In this document: piece after piece, positions 26,880 through 41,119 of the stretch
How positions within the stretch are numbered: position 1 is the first letter of the stretch
How the letters are laid out: the number at the start of each line of letters is the position of its first letter
DNA from: Gleditsia sinensis
Taxonomy: Eukaryota; Streptophyta; Magnoliopsida; Fabales; Fabaceae
NCBI GenBank assembly: GCA_037074535.1
Contig: CM073468.1
Coordinates: 65,254,969 to 65,318,968, forward strand
DNA: 64,000 nt
Direction: 5' to 3'
Position numbers and translations under genes: made by a program
Notes under the pieces: model-generated
Database searches by the model: none
Seen by the model: only the letters and a program-made list of their open reading frames with translations
Told to the model about the DNA's origin: nothing

Positions 26880-28689
26880 ATATTTTCTCCCAATAGAGAA
26901 CGTGCAGTCAAAAGATTTACATATGTTAATAATTCCGTGATTTGGGTTTGTTTGGTGGTATTTTAGAGAATTATATATGTCTAAAATAATATAACCTTAC
27001 AAGTCAACGCGCCTAATTTCTTTACTAATAAGATTATTTATCCAAACTAAACCACATAAGATTTAGGATAGCTGGGTTTGATTTCAAAAAATTCAAAAAT
27101 ATGAAAACCCACAAACCTTGAAATTCGATCAGAACAAGCATATTTTAGTTGGACAAAATTTAGGCACAGTTTAATATATTTACAATTAAATTTCATAATA
27201 AATAAATATATGTAGATATTTTTTATAACTTAGTATTATATGATTTAATATTTTAAAAAATTTATTCTCTTATCATATTTTTACCGTAGAATTTCATGAC
27301 AAATACTTAATTTTTTTATATAAATGTTTTTTCATGATGTTTTTAGGATAAAATATAATTTACTGTTATATTATTTAAAAATTAACATTGATTTATTCGT
27401 TCGCACAATATTATTCTGTATTTTAATTTTTTAATTATAAACAAAAATTCTCCAATCCTATTTTACTTTTAAATTTCTATAAATTTCGTTTCTAATTCTA
27501 AATTCTAAATGCTTGACCCCTTAATTTCTTTCTAGTTGAATGAGTTTCTCACTTCTCCAATTCTTGCCTCGTACGTCATCACCAACCTATCTCTCAAATT
27601 CTTACAAAACGTGTTTGATTGAACATCTCCAATTTTTTAAAATTGTTTCACTTCCATCTCAGAATCGCAAATCATTATAACAATCTAACAATTTGTCATT
27701 TTGTCTTCAATCTCTGTACAAAGAGAGAGTCGCGGCTTTCATCTCAAATATATTTTCTCTACTCAAAATATGTATTTTATATTTATTCTTCACATGTTTT
27801 TCACACAGTTTCTTCTTACCAAAACCTATTATTATAGGCTCGGAAAACAATCTGGAGCCATAAAATCCCATCAAATTACCAATTTAGCTGTTACCATAGT
27901 CATAAAAATCATCTTTTTTAATACCTTAATTAGATATATTAGATATGAATGTAGCCAACAAAAAACCTTCTGCATTATAATGTTTATAAGTTTGCTAATT
28001 AAGCAACCACATTAATGGTCTTTAATCATCTGGCCGTTTAGCCACCAAACTCTTTTGTTCTTTTTTTTGTTTTTTTTTATTAATTATTTATTTTTGTAAT
28101 ATATAATGCATCAATATTAATTATTTATTTAATATAATGTAACTTAATTTTTTTCCATCCCAAAATTTTTAATTCAAGGTGTTTTTAAAATATTGTGAGA
28201 AATGTGAACAAATTGTTTGAATTTGGAGATTTCCCCAAAATTGAAAGGTATTGTTATTCTAACTAAGCAAATAAACATTATAGTAGATAATTTGTGAAAA
28301 TGGCATAAACTATATTTTATCTTTTTTTAGAAATTTTTTATATTATAATAAGAAATTAAAATATTTTTCTAAAATATAATTAATTTACTTCCTTTTTCAA
28401 TATTATTATTGTTATACCACAGAAGCTTCATGTAACAATGTAATGTTGCTAATTTTATTATACAATTATTATATGTAATACTCCTAAAATATAAAAATGA
28501 AGCATAATTAATTAATTATTGAAAGAAAAAGACATTCAGACTATAGTAACCGTTTAAATATCTAGATAAACACAAAATTAATAAATTTTAAATTTTTTTT
28601 TTTGTAAAAGTATATATAAGGAAAAAAAATAGCAGTACTGCTTTTAAATTGGAGGCATGTGAATGTCTATTTCATAGTACAAATTGATA

Positions 28690-29028
28690 AAGAGGCATAT
28701 TATTAGAGCGAAGTGAAGAGCTCGGCGAAAGGAGCGTACTGTAGAGAAAGAAATGTTCTGTAGAGAGTAGAGAGAGCCCGAGATTGGCGTGGTTGGACGA
28801 AACGAAGATTAAGATTCAGTGTCAGTTTCAGAGTTTGTCAGTCACAGTCAGTCACTGGTTCACTCAAACTCTGCCTTTTTCTCAGGTTCTGGTCAAACGC
28901 AACCTTCCAAAACCAACAATCAACCCAAACACTTAGTCTTTCATGCTTTCACTGTTACTTCAAAATACCATCATCCCCACGACCATAGATCGTGTTCTTC
29001 ACGCCCCTGCAAATCTGTATCATTTTAA
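28690..29028. other. Non-repetitive, GC-elevated island
   Basis: About 340 bp of higher-complexity sequence in an AT-rich desert, with AGTCAGTCAC-type short repeats near 28840-28856. A plus-strand frame of 69 codons (28819-29028) is Ser/His-rich and matches no family I know. It may be a non-coding transcript, a small unknown gene or a gene remnant. Confidence 0.25.
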
Positions 29029-32000
29029 GAACAAAAAATATACATACATCTTTAATTTTGAATGATTTGTAAATAAACTCTTCAATTTTAATTATGTTGC
29101 ATTTCATGTTTTGTTAATAAAATTAATAGAGATACCACATTAATTGTCTTATAATATATAGATTTATAGTTCTTATTCTGTCATATATAACTTCAATATT
29201 TGAAAGATAGATAAAATGTGTTAAATATTTGAAAGTGAAATTTCATAAAGTAATTTTTAACTTTTAAAATATATATATTAGAGAATGTTCTCTTCTTTAT
29301 ATATATATATATGAGCATATAAATTTGTAGCTTCTCGTAAATTGAATTATTTTGAATATACAATTTTTTTTAAAAAAAATACTTATATTAATGGGTGATA
29401 ATTTTTTTTTATAAACTAAAAAATTAACATGTGATGAAATTAATTATTTAAAATATTTAAATGAAATTAAATTTAAAAATCAAACTGTTAATTTATTATT
29501 TTTCTATTATTTGGATAGTTAGGCTACTTTTGGGAGACGCCCTTGTGGCTACATGATTTGTAAGAGAAAGACCGCTACTTTGAAAGTGAAAATAATGATT
29601 CGTAGTTCCGTTCCATGCAAATAATTGCATTGGAGCTTTTCTTTTTCCTTAGAACAATTTGGCCTCGCTGCCCTAAAAGGAAATGATGGAAGGGCAAGCC
29701 ACATCCTCTAAACGCCACTTGTAATTTTAGAACAAGCTAACCAGTAGCCCCTCCCCCTCATGATCCTAACCCTACACAAGGAAAAAGACATATAGGGCTA
29801 CTTGCACAATCAGATACCACAAAGAGTGGGAAAAAAAGAAGAGTATAAATAAACCCTATTATTTGAAACATTTACTTTAAAAAAAATTTCATTAACTCGT
29901 TGTATAATCAATCAATATATTAAGTTCTTTCATAAAATTTATTTTTAACATATTTATATACTTTTTATTATTAATTTGATTTATTTATTTTTTAAACAAA
30001 AATATTTTAAAAATTATAAATAGGAAACTTATTGAAAATTAATAAATTAAATTAATCATTGATATACTTATTAATTGGACCTTTGAATTTTTAAATTTAT
30101 TTAGTTTTAATTTCAAATTTTTTATTACACAAATTAAGTAGTTCTTAAAAATATTAAATTTATTATACATTATTTTTAAAAAAATATTGTGCAATAAATT
30201 TAATATTTTAAAAGACTAAAAAATTAACTTGAATTTAATCATTTAAAATTAATTCATACATTTAAAAAAAATTAAGTTAAATGAATTATAAATTTAAAAA
30301 TTAAATTTCTATTTACTTTATTATTAGTTTAATTTTTAAATTTTTTTCATTTGAGAATTCTGATGGAGAGAGAAGGTCATGATTGAAGAGAGAGAGCAAG
30401 CTAGCAGTTGCGTAAAGGGATCTAAACTCTCTCTAGGTTACAACAAGGCATGCAGATGCAGTGTACTGTATATTGTTGAGAAAAGAAAATGCAAAACTGA
30501 AACTATAATAAAAGAGAGTAAAGAAGGCAAGTAGCCAAGCAATGTCTCACAATTTATTTATGGTAAAGGGAGAAAGAACAAAATAATGGATTCTCGAGCT
30601 TGGTATTCAAAGTTTGAAAACTGGGGCAGCAGAAGCACATGACATAAGCTTTCAGAAAGAAAGAGATAAAGAAGAAAACGATGGCGGCCCCTGTGGTCAG
30701 TGAGTGCAGTTGCCAGAGAGGCTTCACTCTACTGCTATATTAATCTGGCTTTAAATGAAAACTACAGAAGAAGTACTGTTACCATGTTAGCTAGCTTTGC
30801 TGAAAATACAGAAACTGACGTTAGCAAAACCCTACAATTACTGTACCTGCAGTTGCCACCAAACCGCGTATAATGATAATGAAATATTAATGATTAAATG
30901 TAGTATTAAAATTTTGGTTAGAGCATATTTATAATTTGTTATAGCCTTTAAATTTACGTATTTATTTAAATTTAATTTTTAAATTTTGTACTATATAAAT
31001 TAATCTTTAAAATCAATTGTTGCACGTTAAATTGTAAAGTGAATAATATGTAATAGTTTAATATTTTTAGAGATTAATTTATATATTAAATAATTTAAAA
31101 ATTAAAATTAAATAAATTTATAAATTTAGAGATTAAATTATTATTTCGATAATAATGATATGAAAAAACTTGGCGGAGAATAAAATGTTTCAAAATGAAG
31201 ATTGAATTATATTGTAAACTAATGATTTTATAATAATTGATTTTAATTTATAGATTCACTTAATTTTAATTAAAAAAGTTTTTAAGTACATGAACTAATA
31301 CAATTAAATTATCAATCTTCTTGTACATAATTATTTTAGTCTTTAAAAAAAATTAAACTCTTTGTACATTAATCTTCAAATTTCAAAAGAACTAACATGA
31401 AACAAATTTAATATTTTAAAAAATTAATTTATATTTTTACAATAATTTAAAAATCAAAACTAAATAACTTTACAAGTCTAAAAACTAAATTGTTAGTTTA
31501 TTCTCCATCAATGGATATAAAACTAACAAGCTTAACTTCTAATTTGGTGATAGTCCTTGTGAAATCATATTTTAGATTCTATTGGCATTTTAAAAAATTA
31601 TTAAAGGAAATAAGAATTAATAAATTTTATTAAGATGAATATTTTAGGTGATAAAATTTATTAATATATTTATTTTAATGAAATTTTAATTGCTCTCTTT
31701 CATTTATTTTAAGTACAATAAAGTTTAGGTAAAAAAATTTCATTCCTTTTCATCATTGAGTTTATATATTGTCGCCCTTTACTCAGTCTTCTTATTACAA
31801 CTTTAAAAAATAATTACATAGACAAAATTTTAATAGCAAAAATTATACTTACTTACAATCCAATCTTATTAACAAAATAAGCATTTTCATTTTTATCTCT
31901 TTATTTCAAATTTATCAATAACCAATTAATTAAGTAGTATCAATTCTATTATAAAAAAAAATGGAAGATAAAATTAGAAAAAGTACCAAAAAGAAAACAA

Positions 32001-35000
32001 TCTGACAGAGCCTACGAAAAAACAATGACTCTAGTTATTCTTCAAGTCCTATACAGTTATATGTAATAGAGAATGGTAGCCTCTTTTACGTATTATTGTA
32101 CTTGCATCAAACAGAGTTAGATAAAAGGGAAAAGAGAGTGGAGCTAGAAAGAGATTTTGAAGCTTGTGTACACAAAGTGGTGCTTTGAATTATCAAACCA
32201 TGGGGGGCCGGGGTTGTATGAAGAAATCATGATAAGAATATAATTTTAGGGAAAATATGGAGAGGAATCCATCCAATTAAGCCTTCTTTTTCTCAGTTGT
32301 CACTAAGCATGAAAAGTGGTAACTACGTAATGTAAAATCACAAAGAAGAAGAAGAAAAATTATATACTTTATTTCTTTATTTGTTATTAGTGGCGAGGAA
32401 GTGTGTTTGCACTCTGCAACATGGAAAGATAGAAGAAAATCATTTAGAAAGAAAACATAAATGCTTTTTTCTTCATCTGGTAAAAGGTAGTGATTACAAA
32501 GGTAAAATTAGGTATAGGTCATGAGGAATGCATGCAACGAATCTAATGATAAGGTGATAAAATAAAGACAATGGCCATGATAATTTTAACTTTTGTTCCA
32601 TATTGCACACTTAATTATAATTTATCTTATTGATTTATATAATAAGAATCAAAATATTTCATTTATAAGACTTAAATTTGATTCTGATTTACTATTAGCA
32701 ATCTTTTTTGGTAGACGATATATGAATAAAACTGCAAACTCTATTTACTATGTTATTATATAAAATTTACTTATAATTTAATAAGTGATAATCAATAATA
32801 AAGATTGATTGGTGAGTTGATATAGATTAACTCTATGCAAGAAAATTTTGTTTCATATTCATGTACTATATTCTAAAAAAATAAGAATTACTATGTCAAC
32901 CTCACACAATTTCTAAGGATTTATTTTCTTTGTTGAGAAAAATTTTCCTTTTTAGTTCTCTGATTAATTATTATCATCATTTAAAAAATGTAAAAAGAAG
33001 AAATATGCAAAGCATCTATTTAGTGAAGCGAACAAACATATTGCTCTCACAGAGGAAAACAAGATTGAACATATTGTTCACTTTGGGAAATATATGTTAA
33101 AAGAGAACATTCAAAGTATTCTCACACTTTCGAGGAAGAAAATTTCAGAAGGAGTTAAGAAGTTCCATCTTCTGGGATTCTAGCCATATTGCTCATGAAC
33201 TTGTTCCCTCTTTATCGATTGTTGTCTTTTTAAATCCTTCACAAAAAGAAAAAACCTTTGTCATGATTCATGACTGTTGCAATAAAATTATTACTAAATG
33301 CATTCTCAGGTCTTTTTCATACATTGGAATTAATTAAAAACCGTTAAAATTTGTTTGTATGCACTAATGAAAAATACAACTATATATATATATATAAGTA
33401 AAAAATATTTGTAAGAAATTTACAAAGAGATAACACATCTTTCAATATTATTTAAGGCACTCTAAAAAGTATTTAATTTTCTACCCAATTTTAGATTGTA
33501 TAGATGCCAATTTAGTGGAGTCACATGTTGATCTTTAAAAATAGGAATTCAAAGAAATTTTTTTTGGTAACTTTATTAAACAAATGTAGTAAGATATTTT
33601 AAAAAGAAAATGACATGCGGAGGAATTAATTTAAAAGAATTTATTATGTAATAAACTATATAAAAAAATCCACATACCTTTTTTTTATTATGGAAAATGC
33701 TAACAAAAAATTTAAACTATACTTAAGTTTTATCCAATTGAAAAACCAAAATCCTCACTTTGAGTGAGAGAGACTTATTTATTTATTTATTTATTTTGAT
33801 TTTTAAAAATTTAGAGTGAAGGGAGATTATTAAATTTTAAAATTAAGACATACTACAAGTTTTAATGAAGGTTGATAGTAATACTTACAAATCACTTATT
33901 AAAAAAAATTGCTGATAGTAGAAATCAAATAAAAGTCTTATAATTAAAGTGCATTGATTTTTACTAGTTGAATCAATCTTTATTGGTGAAGGAGAGTCTT
34001 TCAAAATAGAAGAAAAAGACTTACAAGAAAAAATAATTTATAAGAACAGAAGAAAGATGAGAGTGGGGATGGGCGGCTTGTCAAGATCGCCTATTTTTCT
34101 TTTGGGGTCCATTGTTTTTTTGGGACTGGCTTTTGGGGTCCATTAACGTTCAATTATTTTTATTCATAAAAGTGGACGGGCCTAGTTTCAACCTCATGAG
34201 TCTAAAATAAGGTCCAAGTTCATCAGATCCATTGGGCCAGAGCATTGTCTCATCACTTTGCAGCAAGTTTAACATCCAGATGTTTTTTAACCCAAAAAAT
34301 AAAAATAAAAAGCCAGATATTGAGCAGTTTCCATGACTTGAGGAAAGAACTTTGGTTCTAAATATGGTCTTTGCAGATTATGTCTTACCAGAACAATACA
34401 TCCTCTTTTCCACTCCCACATTTGCCATGAGTTTGGGCTTGGCATAGCTTGTGTACAAAAATTTGGGCTTTTTAAAAACTATTATGCATGAGCCCTGTAG
34501 CCAAAATATTTCATTATTGTTAAAGACTTAAAAATTATAGAATACATTTTAAACATAAGTTCAGTTTGTTTATTAAATGAGCTAAATTTAATCATACTAT
34601 TTTATTTAATAAAATTTTGGATTCCAATTCAAACTCATTTTATTTTTAAATGAATAAGCTGGGTTATATATAATTTAAACTAATTGAACCTAAATAAAAA
34701 AAAACTAAGAAGATCGAAATCGATTAAATTAAACTGAGTCACTTCAAAAAAAAATTAAAATTAAAATTAAAAATAAAATAGTTTTAAAATTATCTCTTAA
34801 TTTGTTTATTTTAATAAATTTATCTTTTATCGTCTAAATTACATATTAACTTTTAATATAGTTATTTGAAGTTATTAAAATACCGTTCCTACAAAGTGAG
34901 AGTAAAATGGAATATCAATAAAATGAAAATGTATTTTGATAATTTCATATTATTTTTATTAAAATTAAAGTTTAATTTATAAGTTAGGAGGGGAAATGCA

Positions 35001-35231
35001 ATAGTGCAAATAGACGAGAGAAGGTTAATTGTAAAAATTAATAAATTAAAAAAAATTATAATTAGATGTACAAATCGAATGAAAAAGTATAATTTTTTTT
35101 TCTATTTTTAATAATAAAATAAAACACAAACCCATAATACGAACAACCTTCGTATGGCTTAGAAATTTAAGCATATGCAAGAGGACATAATAATAGTACT
35201 ATACATAGTCCAACATAAAACTATATATTAT
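29029..35231. other. Gene-free AT-rich intergenic DNA
   Basis: Six kilobases without recognisable coding exons. About 30360-30870 is less AT-rich but shows no family match. A 14-bp direct repeat TTTTGGGGTCCATT occurs near 34099 and 34130. The last few hundred bases before 35232 are probably 3' flank of the NPF gene. Confidence 0.5.
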
Positions 35232-38200
35232 CTAAACCATTGTCCCTGCAACCCCACTATCAATTTCACTTTTTTCTTCATAACAATCAGCCGCCACAGC
35301 CACCTTTTGCACATTCTTATAAGAATACCGACGAGCAAAGAACACAAACACGAACAAGTTCACTGTGGTTATGCCTGCCAGAAGCCAATAAAACCTATCC
35401 AATCTACTACTATTCAAATCCTTCCCAAACCAACTCTTCCCACCGCTCTTCTCGCTTGCATGATCCACGATAGTTATTAGCAAACTACTTAGAAAATTTC
35501 CACCCCCAAGCACACTAAGATAAAGTGCTATCCCTAAGCTTCTCATGGAATCTGGGACTTGGTCGTAGAAATACTCTTGTAACCCGACAAGGGCGAACCC
35601 ATCACCAAAACCAATTATAAAAAACTGTGGGGCCAACCAGAACACACTCATCGAAAGTGGGCCCCTTAGTGGGTCCCTCTCTATGGCTTTAAGTCTCTTT
35701 TTTTCTACCAAAGCAGCTACTACCATTGTTATGATAGAGAAAAGCATTCCGAACCCTATTCTCTGAAGGATGTTGATTCCTCGTTCGTTTCCAGTTAGTC
35801 TTCTTAAAAAGGGTACGACGATCTTGTCGTAGATGGTCACAGAAACTATCATGCCTATGGCTGCGAGAGTGTAGGTGGAAGCTGGGGGAATCTTGAAGCT
35901 ATTTCCTAGGTTTGTGTTCATGGAAGCACCTTGTTTGACGAAGAATGTTGTAGTTTGGGCTACGCAGATTCCGAATGGTAAAGTGAATACCCAGATGGGG
36001 ATCATGTTGATGATAAGCTTCATTTCTTCAACTTTAGTTACTGTGGCTAGTTTCCATTGACTTTGCTTCTCTGCTAGGTTTCCTTCAGTTTCAAGAATTG
36101 CTGCCTTGTCCAGAAACCTGATATATACACATTGTACCAGTAAATTAATAATTAATATTAACATTGTACCTCTAAATTTAGCATTTTTGTTGTTGAAATT
36201 AATTAGTTTGCACAAAAAGTCTAGAACAACATGGACCCGCGGGTACTTTATTTTGCATAAAAAAGAAAAAGAGATTTGTACTTTTCTGAATTAAATTAAG
36301 ATTTTTTTTTACCTGAATCTGAATTATATTTGAGCTGAGCTTAGGATTTGATGTCAAAATGGACCTAAAGCTCAACCCAATCTACTTTAGCCCAAGAAGT
36401 ATTTATTTCTTAAAAAAATTATTATATATATTGATTTAATTTATTTTTAAATTAAAAAATATATATTCTTACAGTTTTTAAGAAGTTTTTATGTTCAAAA
36501 GTATGTACTATTTTATAAATATATTTTCTAAAGTAAAGAAAAACTTTATTTTTAATTTTAAAAATTTTTCAAACTTAATTAACATAAATAAACATGATTC
36601 TATCCAGTTTAGGTGTTATTATATATATTGATTTAATTTATTTTTAAATTAAAAAATATATAATCTTACAGTTTTTAAGAAGTTTTTATGTTCAAAACTA
36701 TGTACTATTTTATAAATATATTTTCTAAAGAAAAACTTTATTTTTAATTTTTTAAAATTTTTGAAACTTAATTAACATTAATAAACATTATTCTATCAAG
36801 TTTAGGTGTTTGACTTCGAATAGAACAAGTAATTAAATTTAGGCCGGACTTAGGCTTAATTTCTTCTTCAAAAGTCTGGCTTGAATATATAAAGCTAAAC
36901 ACAGTATGTGATCAGGTGTAGTTTATAATACTTACTTGAGTTTATTGGTGTGACACAAAACTCTTCCATTGCTGCTATAAGATTTGGGAACTTCATACAA
37001 TTGAGCAGGGTTGGAAGGATAGGGAAGCTTTCTTTTGGAAATGGCAGCAACAAGAACCTGCAACAATGGAGTCAAGGGGCTCCCAGTAGGTGCCCTATAA
37101 CGATAAAAGGGCCTTCCAATTACAAATATGACCAAAGAGAAAGCCATGACCCCAGTGAGGACAATATCAGCAACTCCCCAGCTCACATGATCTTGTACGT
37201 AAACAATTACGGTCACTCCCAGAATGAGCCCACTACAAAGGCCACAGCTCCACCAATTGAAGAAGGACATCTTCTGCCTTCTTTCTTCAGCATGATCATC
37301 ATCAAATTGGTCAGCTCCGAAACTCTCCAATGAAGGTTTGTGCCCTCCAGTTCCTATGGATACTAAGTATATGGCTAGGAAGAAAGCCACTTCATGAACC
37401 CTTCTAGATTCAGAACATATAGAAGTTGTATCATTACATGGCTTTAAGGATGGCAAGTACCAAGACAGAGAAAGGAGAACCAAACCCTGTTTTTTTTTTT
37501 TTTTCATATGAACAAACTTTTCTTAGTAAAAAATTATAACAAAAAGGACAATTTAATAATTGTAAAGTTTAATTCTTTTGGTTTAATTAAAAACCTAAAC
37601 TGCATTGATGATGCATGCATATGGTTATAACATGTCGATCAATTACTTTGATGACATATGGCAATGACGTGTCAAGTGTCAACAGCTTTTGAGCATTCCA
37701 TTGACCACGTCATCGTCTGACTTGTACTAAAAAATTTTAATTGCAATTTTAATTTTTATAATCTTAATAAAAATGAAATTCAGTTCTCTAATTTTAAAAT
37801 GCTTATTTATGCCCACAAGTTTTACAAAAAAGAAGATAAAATCATCCAAAATTTAATTATTTGTTTAAAATCTAAACAAGATTTTTTGAAGCGTCAAGTG
37901 TCTTGATGACCTTGTCAAGAAGAGTCTATTGCTTTGTGTATCTAGCTAATGTCCACATTATAGTCACATCATTATAAAAAACACTTGACACGTCATAAAT
38001 ATTTGACACATAAGCAAACTTTGTTTAATTTTTAAATGAAGTGTTAAATTTTAGACGACTTTAACATCTGTTATAAACTCTAGAAAATGTAAATGCCCTT
38101 CTTAAAATTAAAGAGATTGAATTGTATTTGTACGGAAATAACACGGACAGAAAGTGTTATTAAGCCCGTATTACCATAATTAAAGTGAATATATATGAGA

Positions 38201-41073
38201 TTACCAGGATATAAACGATGCATGATGCAAAAACAGTGGAGTAGCGGCCCAAGTATGCGTCAGCTAAGAAGCCTCCAAAGAGTGGCATCAAGGTGGTGAC
38301 ACCAGACCAATAGTTCACATTCCTGGCTGCAGTCTTTAGGTCTTGATGGATTACCTTTGTGAGGTAAAGCACCAAGCTAGTTGCTATTCCAAAGTAACTC
38401 AATCTTTCACTGAACTCGATTGCTGCCCGTGGATCACAGATAGTCATGTTAGTATATGTTTACATTACTTGTCACAAAACTCACCAATATGAAAAAAACT
38501 TCTTTCAATTATAATAATATATTTATTTTTTTATTGTGAGAAAAGCAAGAAATTGAAAATTCTCCTTTGAAGCATAATCAAAAGCAAAAATTAATCTTAA
38601 TATTCAGTAAAAAAAAAAATTACAAGAGGATTCATTCTTCCTAATTTTAATCTTTGTGCCCAATACAATTTTCTCAGCGGTCGATCAATTTTACAATTGA
38701 CTTTATAATCTATTTATATCTTATTGCATTTACTTGTCTATCATTTAAATTAAATGTTAGCTCTAATGTTAACAATGTGAAATTATAAAATTACATTTTC
38801 TACGAAGAGGAGGGTAAAATGGGTTACCAAGAATGGAAATGGTATTTTAGTATTCTCACGGAGTTAATATTAGAGTTAATATATAATTTAAGTTATATAT
38901 GATAAATGTAATGAGAAAGATAAATTAAGAGGTCAATTGTAAAAAAATAATTGATTAGAGGGAAATTTTCAAGGTAGAAAATTGCAAATTTTCCAAATTA
39001 CAAGTATTATCCAAATCTTGATGATTATAACAAATTATCCAGTAGTCTAAAAAGAAAACATGATATCCTACTCTATGATGAAAAAAAAAAATGAATATAA
39101 ACACAAACTTATATAAAGCGAAATCCCATGGTTAATTTCGAACTGATCTATAAAAAGAGATTATCATATGGTTGCATGTGAAAGATATATCATTATTCGG
39201 AGGAGAATTATGGAGGTCAAAAATCACAAACCGCTAACCAGAACAAACAACTTGACCCCCATTGATTAACCTTATATACTCCATAATAGAGCTTCTTGAT
39301 TGTCCTAAAGAAGTAATTAGTAAAGTCAGTTCAGTACCAATTCCATTTTTGACAGAGGAGAGGAATATTGGGTTAACTGGTAAAACACTAAGTGTCAATT
39401 TCGCACAGATATCATGTTAGGAGATATTATAATATAAGATATTATTATATTTAAAATTATTCTTTTTGGTATAACAATAAAAAAATGTCATAGAAAGAAT
39501 ATAATTAATATTTTATAAAATTTAATAAAATTAAAAGAAATGTAATGTGAAATTTTTATAATTTTAAAATAGTATGAGATAACACTCTATGACATCCGTT
39601 ACCTTAAATGTTAGTATACCAAAGATAAACATATTAAATCACATTTGTCTAAATGCCTTCCTAGTCACAACTCACAAGCACAAAACCAAAATGAAAAAAA
39701 TATAATAGCTCGGGAACAACTCTGCAAGTTGAACCAGTCTAGAATTCAGAAACCACCATTTAATGTCTCATTCTTGGATCACCCAGGTTCTCAATTATTC
39801 AACTTGATTCCCACCAGATAATTCAAACTACGAATGTCAAAAGTGGAAGTGAAAGCCATTATGAAACTATAAGAAAAGAATTTCAGCACCAGGGCAAGGT
39901 GTGTAGGGCCTGAATAATTTTGCCTTCTTGTCAAGAGACATACTGGGCTATGGTTGCCTCAGTAGTATTTGAGGTTGAACATTGGTGGAACATTGGTGGA
40001 ATTATTTAAGAGACATACTGGGCTATAGGGCCTGAACACTGATATTTTCAAAACAAAATTACATTGTATTTGATTTAAATATATTTTTGTCACGATATTT
40101 ATACTATTTTATATAAGGGTGAACATTGGTGGCATTATTTAAGCCAACCAAATAATATTCAGATTGAAAAATTAATACTCAACCTCAATAAAAGTTTTGA
40201 ATTTCTTGAAATTTAGATTAAGTCAAGTTAAATTTTAAAAAAAAAATCTTAAAAAATTATATTCAAACTATCCAAAATAACTTAAAATTAACCGTATTAT
40301 GCTCGCCTCTAATTTTATATGTCTGATGATTATCAACTCTTAGAAATAGGGTCATCCAGTACTAGGAAAGCTTAGGCTATGGCCAATGCATGTGGATCTC
40401 ACATTTGCAAATCCATAGACCCAGTTCACGCACTATAGTTCATATAACAGGGTCGGCATCTTAAAAAGGGGAAAATCATTAAATAACATTCTTAGCGGCT
40501 GCTATATCGGATGTTTCTATGGTTGCTATCTTTTTATCAGAATTAATACTAAAATACCTGTCTTTTGCGGGTAGTGGGAGCCCCCACTTTCTGTGGTCGT
40601 CTTGCTCGCAACCAAGGTGATAGGAAACTGACCATTATTGTTTCACTTTATTTTTTTATTTTTTTTATAATTCGACATGACTAGCTTTTTCAACTGCTTG
40701 CACATGGGGGCTTTCATAAGTGCCTTGTCCTCAAATCTTAGCTTTTATTGATGTGGGAAAGTTAGCTTTCTAATAATATGATACAAGTTTCATAAACAAC
40801 ACTAAAAGCATTCTATTTTCTCGAAACAAACAAGGGTATGATGAATTCCTATATATAGAGAGATTTAACGTAGGATATTGTTGACACTTGTCACATAAAA
40901 ATTCTTGAAGAGTTGTAAGAAACTCAAGAAGTATTTAGGTGTGCTTAAAAAGAGAGGACACTAGTAATGGAAAGTTTATACTATAACTTTCAAGTATAAT
41001 AAATTGGTAGAGACTATAGAGAGTGAACAGTATTAGTAATTAAAAGGTGTAGACTATAAAATCTTAAATATAC

Positions 41074-41119
<46 letters not shown>

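Larger units (their letters stand above)
23347..28689. other. Gene-free AT-rich intergenic DNA
   Basis: No coding exon recognised. Contents I can name are the duplication at 24118-24530, the TG run at 24977-25011 and a possible MITE at 26211-26879. Around 24545-24630 there is a CATGCATGC motif, an inverted repeat CAAGTGGG/CCCACTTG and a TATATATAAG motif, which looks promoter-like, but no gene follows. Confidence 0.5.
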
